A stretch of 29,530 bases of DNA, taken from the NCBI GenBank assembly GCA_018714945.1, contig DVMO01000084.1, forward strand, positions 1 to 29,530. Direction: 5' to 3'. Positions 21,064 through 29,161 of the stretch are shown piece by piece. Within the stretch, counting starts at the first letter, position 1. Each line of letters begins with the position of its first letter. The notes under the pieces are model-generated. The model saw nothing but the letters and a program-made list of their open reading frames with translations. It did not search any database and was not told the origin of the DNA. The stretch is from Fimisoma avicola (lineage in GTDB: Bacteria; Bacillota; Clostridia; Peptostreptococcales; Anaerovoracaceae). The position numbers and the translations under genes are program-made.

Positions 21064-21126
21064 TGTTTGACATTTCCTCCAAAAGAAACTATGATGATAG
21101 TAACACTTTAAAGGAGGAAATTTCAT

Positions 21127-21981
21127 ATGGCAGAGCAGATAAGATATGACCTCAGCGACCTGGGAACTCCGCTGTTCTCCAGCCGCTCGTCACAGGTTTT
21201 CCAGCTCCGGGATCCGGATAAGCTCCTGAAACTTTTCAGGCCCGAAGTGGATCAGCACTTGATTGATAATGAAGAGATAAACACGACCGAAACCTTTGAA
21301 AAAGGTATTTCTGCCGTAGAATGTTATGGCCAGGCGCGGGTTGCCTGCCCGGACGGCTTGGTGAGATCGGGACTTATAATAAAAAAGATACCCGGCCAGA
21401 CCCTGATCGCCAGGGCCATGAAAAAACCTCTGACGGTTTTTTCTGCCTCCGGTACCATGGCTGACCTGCACATAGCCATGCACAACACCCACACCGACAA
21501 GATACGCAGCTATAAAGAGCTGGTCAGGACCTCCCTGGACACAGTCATCATGTCTTTCCTCACCGGGGAAGAACGGGCTCAGATACTGGCCCGCCTTGAC
21601 GCTCTGCCCGACGGAGACTCGGTGCTGCACCTGGACTATCACCCGGACAACATCATGTCCGACGGACAGAATATCAGCGTGATCGACTGGATGACATCGG
21701 CTTCCGGCGCTCCGGCGGCAGATGTGGCCGCCACCCTCTACCTGCTCAACGAAGGAGAGATGATACCGGGGCTCAGCCCGGCAGTGGCCTCTGTACTGGA
21801 ATTTCTGCGGAAGTCCATATGCAAGAGCTATCTGAAAAAATACAAAGCTATCTCCGGCATGACCGACGAAGAAATCCGGCCCTGGAGGCTGCCTTTCCTC
21901 ATAGTGCGCCTGTCCATATGGTCCATAGACAGCGAAATAGACGATCTCCGGCGCAAGATCAGAGAGGAACTGGCAAGATAA
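21127..21981 (+). CDS. Kinase-fold phosphotransferase (APH/choline-kinase-like)
   Basis: This 284-residue protein has the phosphotransferase signature HLDYHPDNIM, with catalytic Asp170 and Asn175, followed by the Mg-binding Asp187 in ISVIDWM. The N-terminal lobe has LFRPE and LIIKKIPGQTL in the positions of the nucleotide-binding strands. APH-like enzymes phosphorylate sugars, choline or aminoglycosides; the substrate is not shown, and a resistance role should not be assumed. GGAGG precedes the ATG. The next gene's ATG follows its TAA with no gap, so the two proteins are translated together and likely share a pathway. Confidence 0.82.
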   Translation: MAEQIRYDLSDLGTPLFSSRSSQVFQLRDPDKLLKLFRPEVDQHLIDNEEINTTETFEKGISAVECYGQARVACPDGLVRSGLIIKKIPGQTLIARAMKKPLTVFSASGTMADLHIAMHNTHTDKIRSYKELVRTSLDTVIMSFLTGEERAQILARLDALPDGDSVLHLDYHPDNIMSDGQNISVIDWMTSASGAPAADVAATLYLLNEGEMIPGLSPAVASVLEFLRKSICKSYLKKYKAISGMTDEEIRPWRLPFLIVRLSIWSIDSEIDDLRRKIREELAR

Positions 21982-23787
21982 ATGAGTGACTTTGATAAGA
22001 TCTGCAAAAAAGTACATAAGATCCTTCCCGATGCAGCCGTCACCGAGGAGAGAGGCTGTATCGTCCTCCGAGGCGAGGCCGACGACTGGAAGTCAATAGT
22101 CAGGGCGGGAGAAGCCGCCGTAAATAAGAAAAAATATCTCGGCGTCATCAACGATATAAAACTGCGCGGTTTTTCCGAAGAAAAGGAAGAGCCTCCTTTC
22201 AGAGACCGGGCTCTTGACGGCCTGCGCCCCGATGTGCTGGTCATCGGCGGAGGTATCACCGGCTGCTCGGCTCTGCGCGAACTTTCCCGCAAATCACTTG
22301 ACTTGCTGCTGGTGGAAAAAGGTCCCGATGTGGCTTCCGGCGCATCCAAAGCCAACGGAGGTGTCGTCCATGTGGGTATCAATTTTTCTGCAAGTTCCCA
22401 GAAACACCACTATAACCAGATCGGCAACGCCATGTACAGACAGCTTTCCGAAGAATTGGATGTGCCTTTTGAGCAGAAAGGCCAGGTCATGCTCTGCTGT
22501 GACAAATGGGAAAGGCTGCCCGTGTGGTTTCTGTGCAAAAACGGCCGGCGTCTTGGCATCCCCGGCGTCAGGTACATGAAGCGGGATGAGCTCAGGTCCA
22601 TCGAGCCCCATATTCCTGATTTTGTAGACGGCGGCATGTATATGCCCATCGGCGGCATTACCAGCCCTTATGAAATGACCATCGCTATGGCGGAAAACGC
22701 CGTCAAGAACGGCGCAAGTATCTCCTTAAATACCATGGTCGAATCAATGAAAGTTGAGGGCGGCAAGATCGTAAGCGTGACCACAAACAAGGGAGTCATC
22801 TATCCCAAGATCGTCATCAACGCCGCCGGAGTCCACGCCGACCAGATAGCAGAGATGGCCGGCGACAGGACTTTTACCATCCATCCCCGCCGGGGCACGG
22901 ACATCATCACCGACAAAAAAGCCGGCTACATGGTCAGGACCAGTATGGCCAAAGCTCCTTTCAGCATATTGCCCCAGGACAAATCCACCGTCAGAGGCGT
23001 GCCTTTTGGCAAGATCAGACTGCTGATAAACTCCTTTAACGGCAGCAGCCACACCAAAGGCGTAGGCCTCATCCACTCCATCCACGGCAATATGCTCATC
23101 GGCCCCAATGCTGTTGAAACTCCTTACAGGGAGGACACGGCCACTTACAGGGATGAGGTTGAGAGCATAATAAAAATGCAGCAGAAGCTGGCCCCTGAGC
23201 TGAAAGCCAGCGATGTCATAGCATATTTCAGCGGCGTGAGAGCCGCCACCTACGAAGAAGACTTTGTTGTCCGCAAAGGGATATACACCAAGAACATACT
23301 GGAAGCGGCCGGTATCCAGTCGCCGGGAGTGACTGCGGCTCCTGCCATAGGTATCGACCTGGCCAGATGGTCGGTGGAGCTGCTTGAAGAAGATGGCGCC
23401 GCCGTCACCGACAATGAAAGCTTTGACCCTGTGCGCAAGGCCCCGCCGAGGCTCAGGGAAATGAGCGAAACTGAGCGGGACGCCCTCATCCGGCAGAACC
23501 CGGATTACGGAGTCATCGTCTGCCGCTGCGAAGAAATAAGCAAGGGCGAGATCCTGGACGCTCTCCGCTCCGGCCTGTGCGTGCCGACTCTGGACGGTAT
23601 AAAGCGCCGTCTGAGGCCGGGCATGGGCAGGTGCCAGGGCGGCTTTTGCTCACCTCTGGTCATGGAGATCATCGCAGACTACCTGGGGGTGCCTCTTTCT
23701 GAGGTTAAGAAAAACGGGCCTCTGTCTTACATGACATTGGGCAGTTCCAAAGATCTTCAATCTGCCGTAACTTCACAGGACAAGTGA
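21982..23787 (+). CDS. GlpA-like FAD oxidoreductase with C-terminal BFD-type [2Fe-2S] domain
   Basis: This 601-residue flavoprotein has three parts. Residues 1-60 form a small domain that looks BON-like. An FAD-binding dehydrogenase domain (DAO/GlpA type) follows, with DVLVIGGGITGCSA (84-97), the second FAD signature VEKGPDVASGASKANGG, and a GIQSPGVTAAPAIG end. The C-terminal region carries Cys514-x-Cys516 and Cys551-x4-Cys556, the BFD-type [2Fe-2S] ligand pattern. The layout resembles anaerobic glycerol-3-phosphate dehydrogenase of Firmicutes. GlpB/GlpC partners are absent, so a related substrate is possible. It is translationally coupled to the upstream phosphotransferase, which could supply a phosphorylated substrate (inference). 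Confidence 0.85.
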   Translation: MSDFDKICKKVHKILPDAAVTEERGCIVLRGEADDWKSIVRAGEAAVNKKKYLGVINDIKLRGFSEEKEEPPFRDRALDGLRPDVLVIGGGITGCSALRELSRKSLDLLLVEKGPDVASGASKANGGVVHVGINFSASSQKHHYNQIGNAMYRQLSEELDVPFEQKGQVMLCCDKWERLPVWFLCKNGRRLGIPGVRYMKRDELRSIEPHIPDFVDGGMYMPIGGITSPYEMTIAMAENAVKNGASISLNTMVESMKVEGGKIVSVTTNKGVIYPKIVINAAGVHADQIAEMAGDRTFTIHPRRGTDIITDKKAGYMVRTSMAKAPFSILPQDKSTVRGVPFGKIRLLINSFNGSSHTKGVGLIHSIHGNMLIGPNAVETPYREDTATYRDEVESIIKMQQKLAPELKASDVIAYFSGVRAATYEEDFVVRKGIYTKNILEAAGIQSPGVTAAPAIGIDLARWSVELLEEDGAAVTDNESFDPVRKAPPRLREMSETERDALIRQNPDYGVIVCRCEEISKGEILDALRSGLCVPTLDGIKRRLRPGMGRCQGGFCSPLVMEIIADYLGVPLSEVKKNGPLSYMTLGSSKDLQSAVTSQDK

Positions 23788-23890
23788 TACTGCAGGAGGG
23801 CCGTATATCCCGTCAGGCCATGCAATGCATGGCTTATTCTTTCCTGTGGAAAAAGATGATCGATGCCCTGCCCTGTCCTGCCCCAATAGA

Positions 23891-23935
23891 AAAGCCTCAC
23901 TTTACACCTGATTTCAGGCAAATAGTGAGACTTTT
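23891..23935. terminator. Bidirectional terminator, repeat family member 2
   Basis: AAAGCCTCACTTT (23891-23903) pairs imperfectly with AAATAGTGAGACTTT, and CCTG/CAGG forms an inner stem; a T-run follows. It shares AATAGTGAGACTTTTTG and the 38-bp word span with the hairpin at 17801-17848. It again lies between convergent genes. Confidence 0.8.
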
Positions 23936-24059
23936 TGTTTATCCGTCTTTGCCGCAGCAGAGATCCTGCCAATTCCAATGGCCTGACACCACATATCGAG
24001 TACAGGGAACCATATGAAACCCGGCACGGCTGTCCTTATCCTGGCCGCTGCATCAATTT

Positions 24060-25211
24060 TTACTTCATCATTTCTTCCATGAAGATCCCCACAGACGAAC
24101 CCAGCTTAACCGGAACGCCGAGACGGTATAATGTCCTTTCTATCGCCGCCAGAGCGCATACCAGATCGTGGATGTCAGCATTACCCATGTGGCCTATCCT
24201 GAACATTTTTCCCGCATATGCGCCAAGTCCTCCGGCAACGATGATACCTTCTTCCTGCACCATTGATCTGAACTTGTTGTCATCAACTCCGTCCATATAG
24301 AGTACATTGGACAGAGTAGGCGCTTCATGGCCAGCTTCTGCCAGGATCTCAAAGCCCAGAGATCTGAGGGCGGCTCTCATTGCAGCCCCCTGTTTTTCGT
24401 GGCGTGCAAACCTGTTTTCCAGTCCCTCGTCCATTATGATCTGAAGGGATTCTTTCATAGCCCAGATCAGGTTTACTGCAGGAGTGGCAAAATATTTGGA
24501 AGGATCATCCATGATAGGGATCCATTTTTCATAATCCACAAAGTATTCAGGGATAGTCTCTCCCAGGCTCTTTCTTCTGGCGAGGGATTTCTGGCCGGCA
24601 AAGACCAGCGCCAGGCCAGGACATACGCCGAAGGCTTTCTGAGAAGCAGTCAGAAGAACATCTATATGCATTGAATCCACATAAGATCTTGCGCCGGCTG
24701 TTGCCGCCACGCCATCTACTATGTAAATCGTGTCCGGGAATTTTTCGTGCATCATCTTGCCTATCTCTTCTATGGGCGCAAGTACGCCTGTGGCCGTGTC
24801 CACATGGGAAACCGTCATGGCAGCATAATGCTTTTCGCTCAGCTTCTTTTCTATCTGATCTATTGGCACGATCTTGCCCCACTGGCTCTGTATGACATCC
24901 ACATTGAGGTTTTTTCTCTTTGCCACATCTATGAAACGGTCGCCGAAGTAACCATGAGAAACGATGAGGAGATTGTCTCCCGCTTTTGTGTTATTGGCAA
25001 TGGCCATTTCCATGGCAAGGCTGCCGCTGCCTGCGATCACAAAAGCCTGTCCGCTGCAATCCATCAGCGTCTTGAGGTTTTCAATGACCCACTTGTAATC
25101 TTTGACAAAGTCAGGATCTCCAAAAGCGCATGTGTCGCGGCCCATCTGATCCTGGATACTTCTCACCGTAGGCGTCGGCCCCGGTATCATTACGATTTTT
25201 CTGTTTATCAT
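24060..25211 (-). CDS. Class V aminotransferase (serine/alanine-glyoxylate type)
   Basis: This 383-residue PLP enzyme belongs to the serine-glyoxylate/alanine-glyoxylate/purine-catabolic (PucG-like) aminotransferases: MIPGPTPTV at the start, GSGSLAMEMA (61-70), Asp166 in IVDGVAA, the Schiff-base Lys192 in TASQKAFG, and the C-terminal FRIGHMGN. The exact amino donor and acceptor are not shown; serine or alanine with pyruvate or glyoxylate are usual. The start is MINRK with AGGAGG upstream. It follows homoserine dehydrogenase copy 2 by 13 bases, so the pair may convert related hydroxy and amino acids. Confidence 0.9.
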   Translation of the reverse strand: MINRKIVMIPGPTPTVRSIQDQMGRDTCAFGDPDFVKDYKWVIENLKTLMDCSGQAFVIAGSGSLAMEMAIANNTKAGDNLLIVSHGYFGDRFIDVAKRKNLNVDVIQSQWGKIVPIDQIEKKLSEKHYAAMTVSHVDTATGVLAPIEEIGKMMHEKFPDTIYIVDGVAATAGARSYVDSMHIDVLLTASQKAFGVCPGLALVFAGQKSLARRKSLGETIPEYFVDYEKWIPIMDDPSKYFATPAVNLIWAMKESLQIIMDEGLENRFARHEKQGAAMRAALRSLGFEILAEAGHEAPTLSNVLYMDGVDDNKFRSMVQEEGIIVAGGLGAYAGKMFRIGHMGNADIHDLVCALAAIERTLYRLGVPVKLGSSVGIFMEEMMK

Positions 25212-25224
25212 TTTTATCCTCCTT

Positions 25225-26259
25225 TTAAAGAACAAATTTATATCCTCTGTTTATGTTTATCACATCTCTCAGCAGGGCTGCAGCAGCGGCCTCTGTTCCC
25301 GATGCGCCGCCGGCCATCAGCAGTTCTCCGAGTGTATCCGAAACAAAGCGGACAGCTTTGTTTTTTCCTCTGACGCCATGGAAAAAATCGTCCGGCCCCA
25401 CAGCCACCGGACCTGTCCACAGGTCAGTCCTGCCGTTTTCTCTTTTGACTGCCCTGCCCATGAGCCTGTATCTGTATCCTGCTTTCTTCGCTTTCTGTAT
25501 ATCCTCTGTGGTCAGGCCTGATATTCCCTGCACCTTCACATGGTCCAGAGAGGCTTTAACCCCCATGTGCATTTTTGCCAATATCAAAAGTTTTATGGCC
25601 GTATCGTATCCTTCTATGTCAAGAGAAGGGTCAGCCTCTGCGATCCCGGATCTGACGGCATCTTCGAGGGCCTCTTGCAAACTTATCCCTTCTTGTTCCA
25701 TCCTGTCAAGTATATAGTTTGAAGTCCCGTTAAATATCCCCTCTATTGTCTTGATCCGGGCTCCTGCCATGTCTGCCATGCCGCCGTTGACGGCAGGAAG
25801 GGCTCCGCCCGCAGTGCATCCGGCAGCAAACTGGACTCTGCGGCTTTTGGCCAGTTCTGTCAGTTCATCAAATGCCAGGAGCACGGGACCTTTGTCTGCC
25901 GTGACCACACTTATGTCGGCAGCCAGCAGTTTTCTGATAATATCAAGGCCCGGCTGGCCCGTCTTTTTGTTGGTGGGAGTTGCTACGACAGCCAGGTCTG
26001 TGATCCCTGAGGTTATGACGGTATCTGCGCTGATATTTGCGGAAAATCCGCCAAATCCGGACAATTCTGTGCCTGCTTTTGAAAAAGCGGCAAGTTCATC
26101 TGTATCTATCCCATTTTTATCACATATCCCGCCGTTACGGCCTGCAACGCATATCAGGCTGACCGGCAGCCCATTCCCGGCAAGAAGATCTTTTTTCTCA
26201 GCTATGAGGCGGACAAATGCCTTACCTACGCCGCCGTATCCGAAAAGCGCTATATTCAT
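25225..26259 (-). CDS. Homoserine dehydrogenase-like protein (copy 2)
   Basis: This 344-residue protein has the Rossmann start FGYGGVGKAF, VTADKGPVLLAF with the conserved lysine, FNGTSNYILDRM and EADPSLDIEGYDTAIKLLIL, all homoserine dehydrogenase signatures. Like copy 1 it has no ACT domain. The two copies are clearly paralogous but well diverged, especially after the Rossmann fold and in the C-terminal 60 residues. Its partner is a class V aminotransferase, not threonine-pathway genes, so a homoserine dehydrogenase-related reaction on another substrate is possible. GGAGG precedes the ATG. Confidence 0.83.
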   Translation of the reverse strand: MNIALFGYGGVGKAFVRLIAEKKDLLAGNGLPVSLICVAGRNGGICDKNGIDTDELAAFSKAGTELSGFGGFSANISADTVITSGITDLAVVATPTNKKTGQPGLDIIRKLLAADISVVTADKGPVLLAFDELTELAKSRRVQFAAGCTAGGALPAVNGGMADMAGARIKTIEGIFNGTSNYILDRMEQEGISLQEALEDAVRSGIAEADPSLDIEGYDTAIKLLILAKMHMGVKASLDHVKVQGISGLTTEDIQKAKKAGYRYRLMGRAVKRENGRTDLWTGPVAVGPDDFFHGVRGKNKAVRFVSDTLGELLMAGGASGTEAAAAALLRDVININRGYKFVL

Positions 26260-26348
26260 CTTATCCTCCTCTCATACTTGCCATGATTATCATACACCAT
26301 TTTAAGAAAAACTTCATCAGTAATTTATCATGTTTAAAATTTTTGTGG

Positions 26349-26354
26349 TATAAT
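26349..26354 (+). promoter_or_regulatory. Extended -10 promoter of the AlaX-type gene
   Basis: TATAAT preceded by TGG makes an extended -10; no good -35 is seen. It gives a GC-rich leader of about 80 bases in which GGAGGC can pair with GCCTCC. Confidence 0.55.
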
Positions 26355-26440
26355 TAACCCATGACTTGTGCGGAGGCGGCAGCGGCAGATCCTCAAAATG
26401 CCGGCCTCCTCCCGCCAGATCCGTTGCAAAGGAGTTTAAC

Positions 26441-27661
26441 ATGAAGACCGACAGGCTTTTTAAAGAAAATGTTTACCTCAGAGAAACCGATGCCTGCGTC
26501 ACCGGTGTCTATGAAGAAAAAGGAAAGACCCTGGTCACCCTTGACCGTACCATCTTTTTCCCCGCCGGAGGCGGTCAGTCGTGCGATCTGGGCACCATAG
26601 CCGGATACCAGGTCAAAGATGTATTTGAAAAGGATGATGACATTTTCCATCATGTGATCTGTGATCCATGCGACCTTATGGAGGGCAGCCATGTGGAACT
26701 CATCATAGACTGGGATAGAAGGTTCGACAATATGCAGCGTCATTGCGGAGAACATATACTAAGCGGGATATTCTACAGAGAATACGGCGGCGTCAACCGC
26801 GGTTTTCATATGGGTGACCAATACATGACCATAGATATAAGTCTGGAAGACGACCCTTCCTTTACGGAAGTAACATGGGATATGGCCCTTCATGCCGAGC
26901 TTGAGACAAATAAGGTCATATGGCAGGATCTTCCTGTGGTATCCCGTCACTTTGAAACAAAAAAAGAAGCAGAATGCCTGCCCATGCGCAAGGCATTAAA
27001 TATAGAAAAAGATATAACTATAGTATGTGTCGGTTCTACAGATGAACCGGCTGACTGCGTTGCCTGCTGCGGCACGCATCCTTCCACCGCCGGACAGGTT
27101 GGGATGGTCAAGATATACAAGGTGGAAAACAATAAGGGCATGTTCCGTATATACTTTGAGGCAGGCCAGCGGGCTTTTTCCAGATACCAGCGCCAGCACG
27201 ACACCATTACGGCTTTGGAGAACAGCCTTTCTGCCGGCGGAGACGACCTACTCCAAAAATACAGATCTCAGCAGGAAAAAAACAGTCATGCGAGAAACAA
27301 GCTCCACTTCCTGACCAAAGAGGTGCTGCGTCGTGAAGCTGCCGATCTGAACAGCCTGCTTGAGGCAGCCTCCGGCATCATACCGCCAAGGCGCTACTCT
27401 ATCCTCTCGGCAGATGATCTTGCTGCCCTGTGCAGGGATATATCTCCTCATGCAAAAGAGATCGCCTTTCTCATCCACCAGCCTACCAACACGGTATTTC
27501 TGTGTTCTGACGGCCATATAGACTGCGGCAGGCTGGTCAGAGAAAACGCCCATATTTACGGAGGAAAAGGCGGCGGCAACAAGACACTGGCACGGGCCAT
27601 CTTTTCCAAGGATGAGTACATTGACATCTTTATAGATCTGATAGAGAAACATCTGCGCTGA
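26441..27661 (+). CDS. AlaX-type alanyl-tRNA editing protein with DHHA1 domain
   Basis: This 406-residue protein removes wrongly attached serine or glycine from tRNA-Ala. It has FFPAGGGQSCD (39-49), the zinc-binding His101/His105 in QRHCGEHILSG and Cys209/His213 in CCGTH, then a helical segment and a C-terminal DHHA1-like part with IYGGKGGGNKTLA. It is a long AlaX form without the aminoacylation domain. The start is MKTDR, set by AAAGGAG; the frame extends upstream through the leader without a ribosome site. It converges with the YabE-like gene at a shared terminator. Note the tRNA-Ala gene in the same window. Confidence 0.92.
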   Translation: MKTDRLFKENVYLRETDACVTGVYEEKGKTLVTLDRTIFFPAGGGQSCDLGTIAGYQVKDVFEKDDDIFHHVICDPCDLMEGSHVELIIDWDRRFDNMQRHCGEHILSGIFYREYGGVNRGFHMGDQYMTIDISLEDDPSFTEVTWDMALHAELETNKVIWQDLPVVSRHFETKKEAECLPMRKALNIEKDITIVCVGSTDEPADCVACCGTHPSTAGQVGMVKIYKVENNKGMFRIYFEAGQRAFSRYQRQHDTITALENSLSAGGDDLLQKYRSQQEKNSHARNKLHFLTKEVLRREAADLNSLLEAASGIIPPRRYSILSADDLAALCRDISPHAKEIAFLIHQPTNTVFLCSDGHIDCGRLVRENAHIYGGKGGGNKTLARAIFSKDEYIDIFIDLIEKHLR

Positions 27662-27689
27662 TGAGACTGCCGCACACTTTTGCACGACA

Positions 27690-27729
27690 AAAAACACACC
27701 TTGAGGCCTGCGCCGCAAGGTGTGTTTTT
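27690..27729. terminator. Bidirectional terminator
   Basis: AAAAACACACCTTG (27690-27703) pairs perfectly with 27716-27729. A- and T-runs flank the stem on both strands. It lies between convergent genes. Confidence 0.92.
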
Positions 27730-27737
27730 CTTTAATA

Positions 27738-28841
27738 TCAACTTATCACATACACATTAACCGATCTGGCTCCCCATGTGTAGCATTGGCTGAGATCTTC
27801 CATATAAAGATCCACCGTCTTTCCTTTGATGGCTGACCCCACATCGTTGGCTATGGCATATCCATACCCCTCGATATAAAGGAGCGAGCCCAAAGGTATC
27901 AGGTCCGGGTCAACAGCACATGTTCCGTAGGTGCATGCAAGTCCGTAAGATCCATGGGGATTTCCGGAAAAGTGATACGCAACTGCCCTGACTCCGCTGT
28001 ACATGGTCTTGTACTGGAGACCGGACGGAATACCGGAGGAAATGTTCATTCCTATCGAAATGATCTGATCCTGCTTTTCCGTTAATACCTCTGTCTCCGT
28101 AAGAGTCCTTGAAGCTTCAACGCCGTCGATATAAGTCACAAGATAAGTATTTTTTGTTTTTCCGGCGGCGCCTTGCTGCGTTACTTCTTTGTCTCCTATG
28201 GCAAGGCTGTAGTCATTCACATAACGGACTTCATAATCTGTGGTGACTTCTTCTGTCACATAGTCCGTCGTGACCCTCTTTACCTGAAGCTCATCGCCTT
28301 TGACAAGCACATGATCCATAGCAGGCTCGACGATATCGTCTTCTCCGACGGTTATCCCAAGCTCATCTATGAGATCTTTTACCGTAACAGGCATGGTCGT
28401 TACCACTTGAGTACGGCCGTCTGCCGTTACAGGGATGTCCACGGTCTTTTGAATGTTTATTTCCATTCCGTCTGTTATCACATCGTACATCTGCACATCT
28501 ATGATATCCTGACCGTATACATAATCAATTTCGTGGTTTTCAATAAAACTGTCTACTCTCAGGGAAGTCGTCTTGTACTCCCTTGAAGTGACATTGACGG
28601 AATCGTCAATGTTCACCGTGACCGTTTTAGGTGTCGCAAATCCTACTATGACTAAGCTGATTGCTAAAGTGCAAACAGTAACCACAATGGCTCTTGAGAT
28701 CTTTGGATGGTTCCCTCTGAACATATTTACCGTCTTTCTGTGGCCGACAGTCTTTTCATCCAGGCGGCAGACGGCATTTCTGCATATGCCGAAGAACTTC
28801 TCCAAAAGAGTCTCGACCTTCCCTTTTGGTTTGTCTACCAT
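27738..28841 (-). CDS. YabE-like protein: DUF348, G5 and 3D domains
   Basis: This 367-residue cell-wall protein has a basic cytosolic start, one membrane helix (about 50-68), two DUF348-like repeats (about 74-172), a G5-like region (about 188-265) and a C-terminal 3D domain with the three aspartates at 311, 333 and 344 in CAVDPDLIPLGS, ANDVG and VDLY. This is the architecture of YabE/Rpf-like factors, which cleave or remodel peptidoglycan. The long N-terminal cytosolic part (about 48 residues) is unusual. The start at 28841 has GGAGG; the longer frame overlaps the promoter. The rRNA-processing neighbours seen in Bacillus are absent. Confidence 0.88.
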   Translation of the reverse strand: MVDKPKGKVETLLEKFFGICRNAVCRLDEKTVGHRKTVNMFRGNHPKISRAIVVTVCTLAISLVIVGFATPKTVTVNIDDSVNVTSREYKTTSLRVDSFIENHEIDYVYGQDIIDVQMYDVITDGMEINIQKTVDIPVTADGRTQVVTTMPVTVKDLIDELGITVGEDDIVEPAMDHVLVKGDELQVKRVTTDYVTEEVTTDYEVRYVNDYSLAIGDKEVTQQGAAGKTKNTYLVTYIDGVEASRTLTETEVLTEKQDQIISIGMNISSGIPSGLQYKTMYSGVRAVAYHFSGNPHGSYGLACTYGTCAVDPDLIPLGSLLYIEGYGYAIANDVGSAIKGKTVDLYMEDLSQCYTWGARSVNVYVIS

Positions 28842-28869
28842 AAGTCCTCCTATTCTTTGTGACTCGATA

Positions 28870-28898
28870 ATTTTACCACAAAAGGAGCCTTGAGTCAA
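28870..28898 (-). promoter_or_regulatory. Promoter of the YabE-like gene
   Basis: On the minus strand TTGACT (28893-28898) and TAAAAT (28870-28875) are 17 bp apart, about 29 bases before the ATG. Confidence 0.82.
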
Positions 28899-29161
28899 AG
28901 AAAATGGGCATTTTTCAAGGTTTTGCAGACTTGTCCCGCGGTTTTTTTGTTGTTTTTGTGACGATTGTGTGGCGTTTGTCTGCGCATTTCCATATTATTA
29001 CTTAATCTTACAATTTGAACCGTTCTCAGAAATGCCTGTATTTTCTGGCTGCATATCCTCGGATCTGTGTTCTGTAAAACAGATGTAACGCAAAACCGCC
29101 GGTTTCAGATAAGCTTCATGTCATCGAAAACCGGCGGTCTTGCTTTATTTTATTTTTACGA
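28899..29161. other. Noncoding gap before the dehydrogenase gene end
   Basis: Apart from the terminator at 29092-29138 and a small TCTGT/ACAGA hairpin near 29071, I see nothing in this stretch. No ribosome site or credible frame is present. Confidence 0.55.
29092..29138 (-). terminator. Terminator of the dehydrogenase gene
   Basis: ACCGCCGGTTT (29095-29105) pairs perfectly with 29128-29138 across a 22-base loop, with TTTT following on the minus strand. Confidence 0.75.

Noticed and set aside
21127..21981. Aminoglycoside resistance gene
   Set aside because: Only the general kinase-fold motifs are present, and the coupling to a flavoprotein argues for metabolism.
26355..26440. T-box leader for the AlaX-type gene
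   Set aside because: No T-box consensus (AGGGTGGNACCGCG type) or specifier stem is present.
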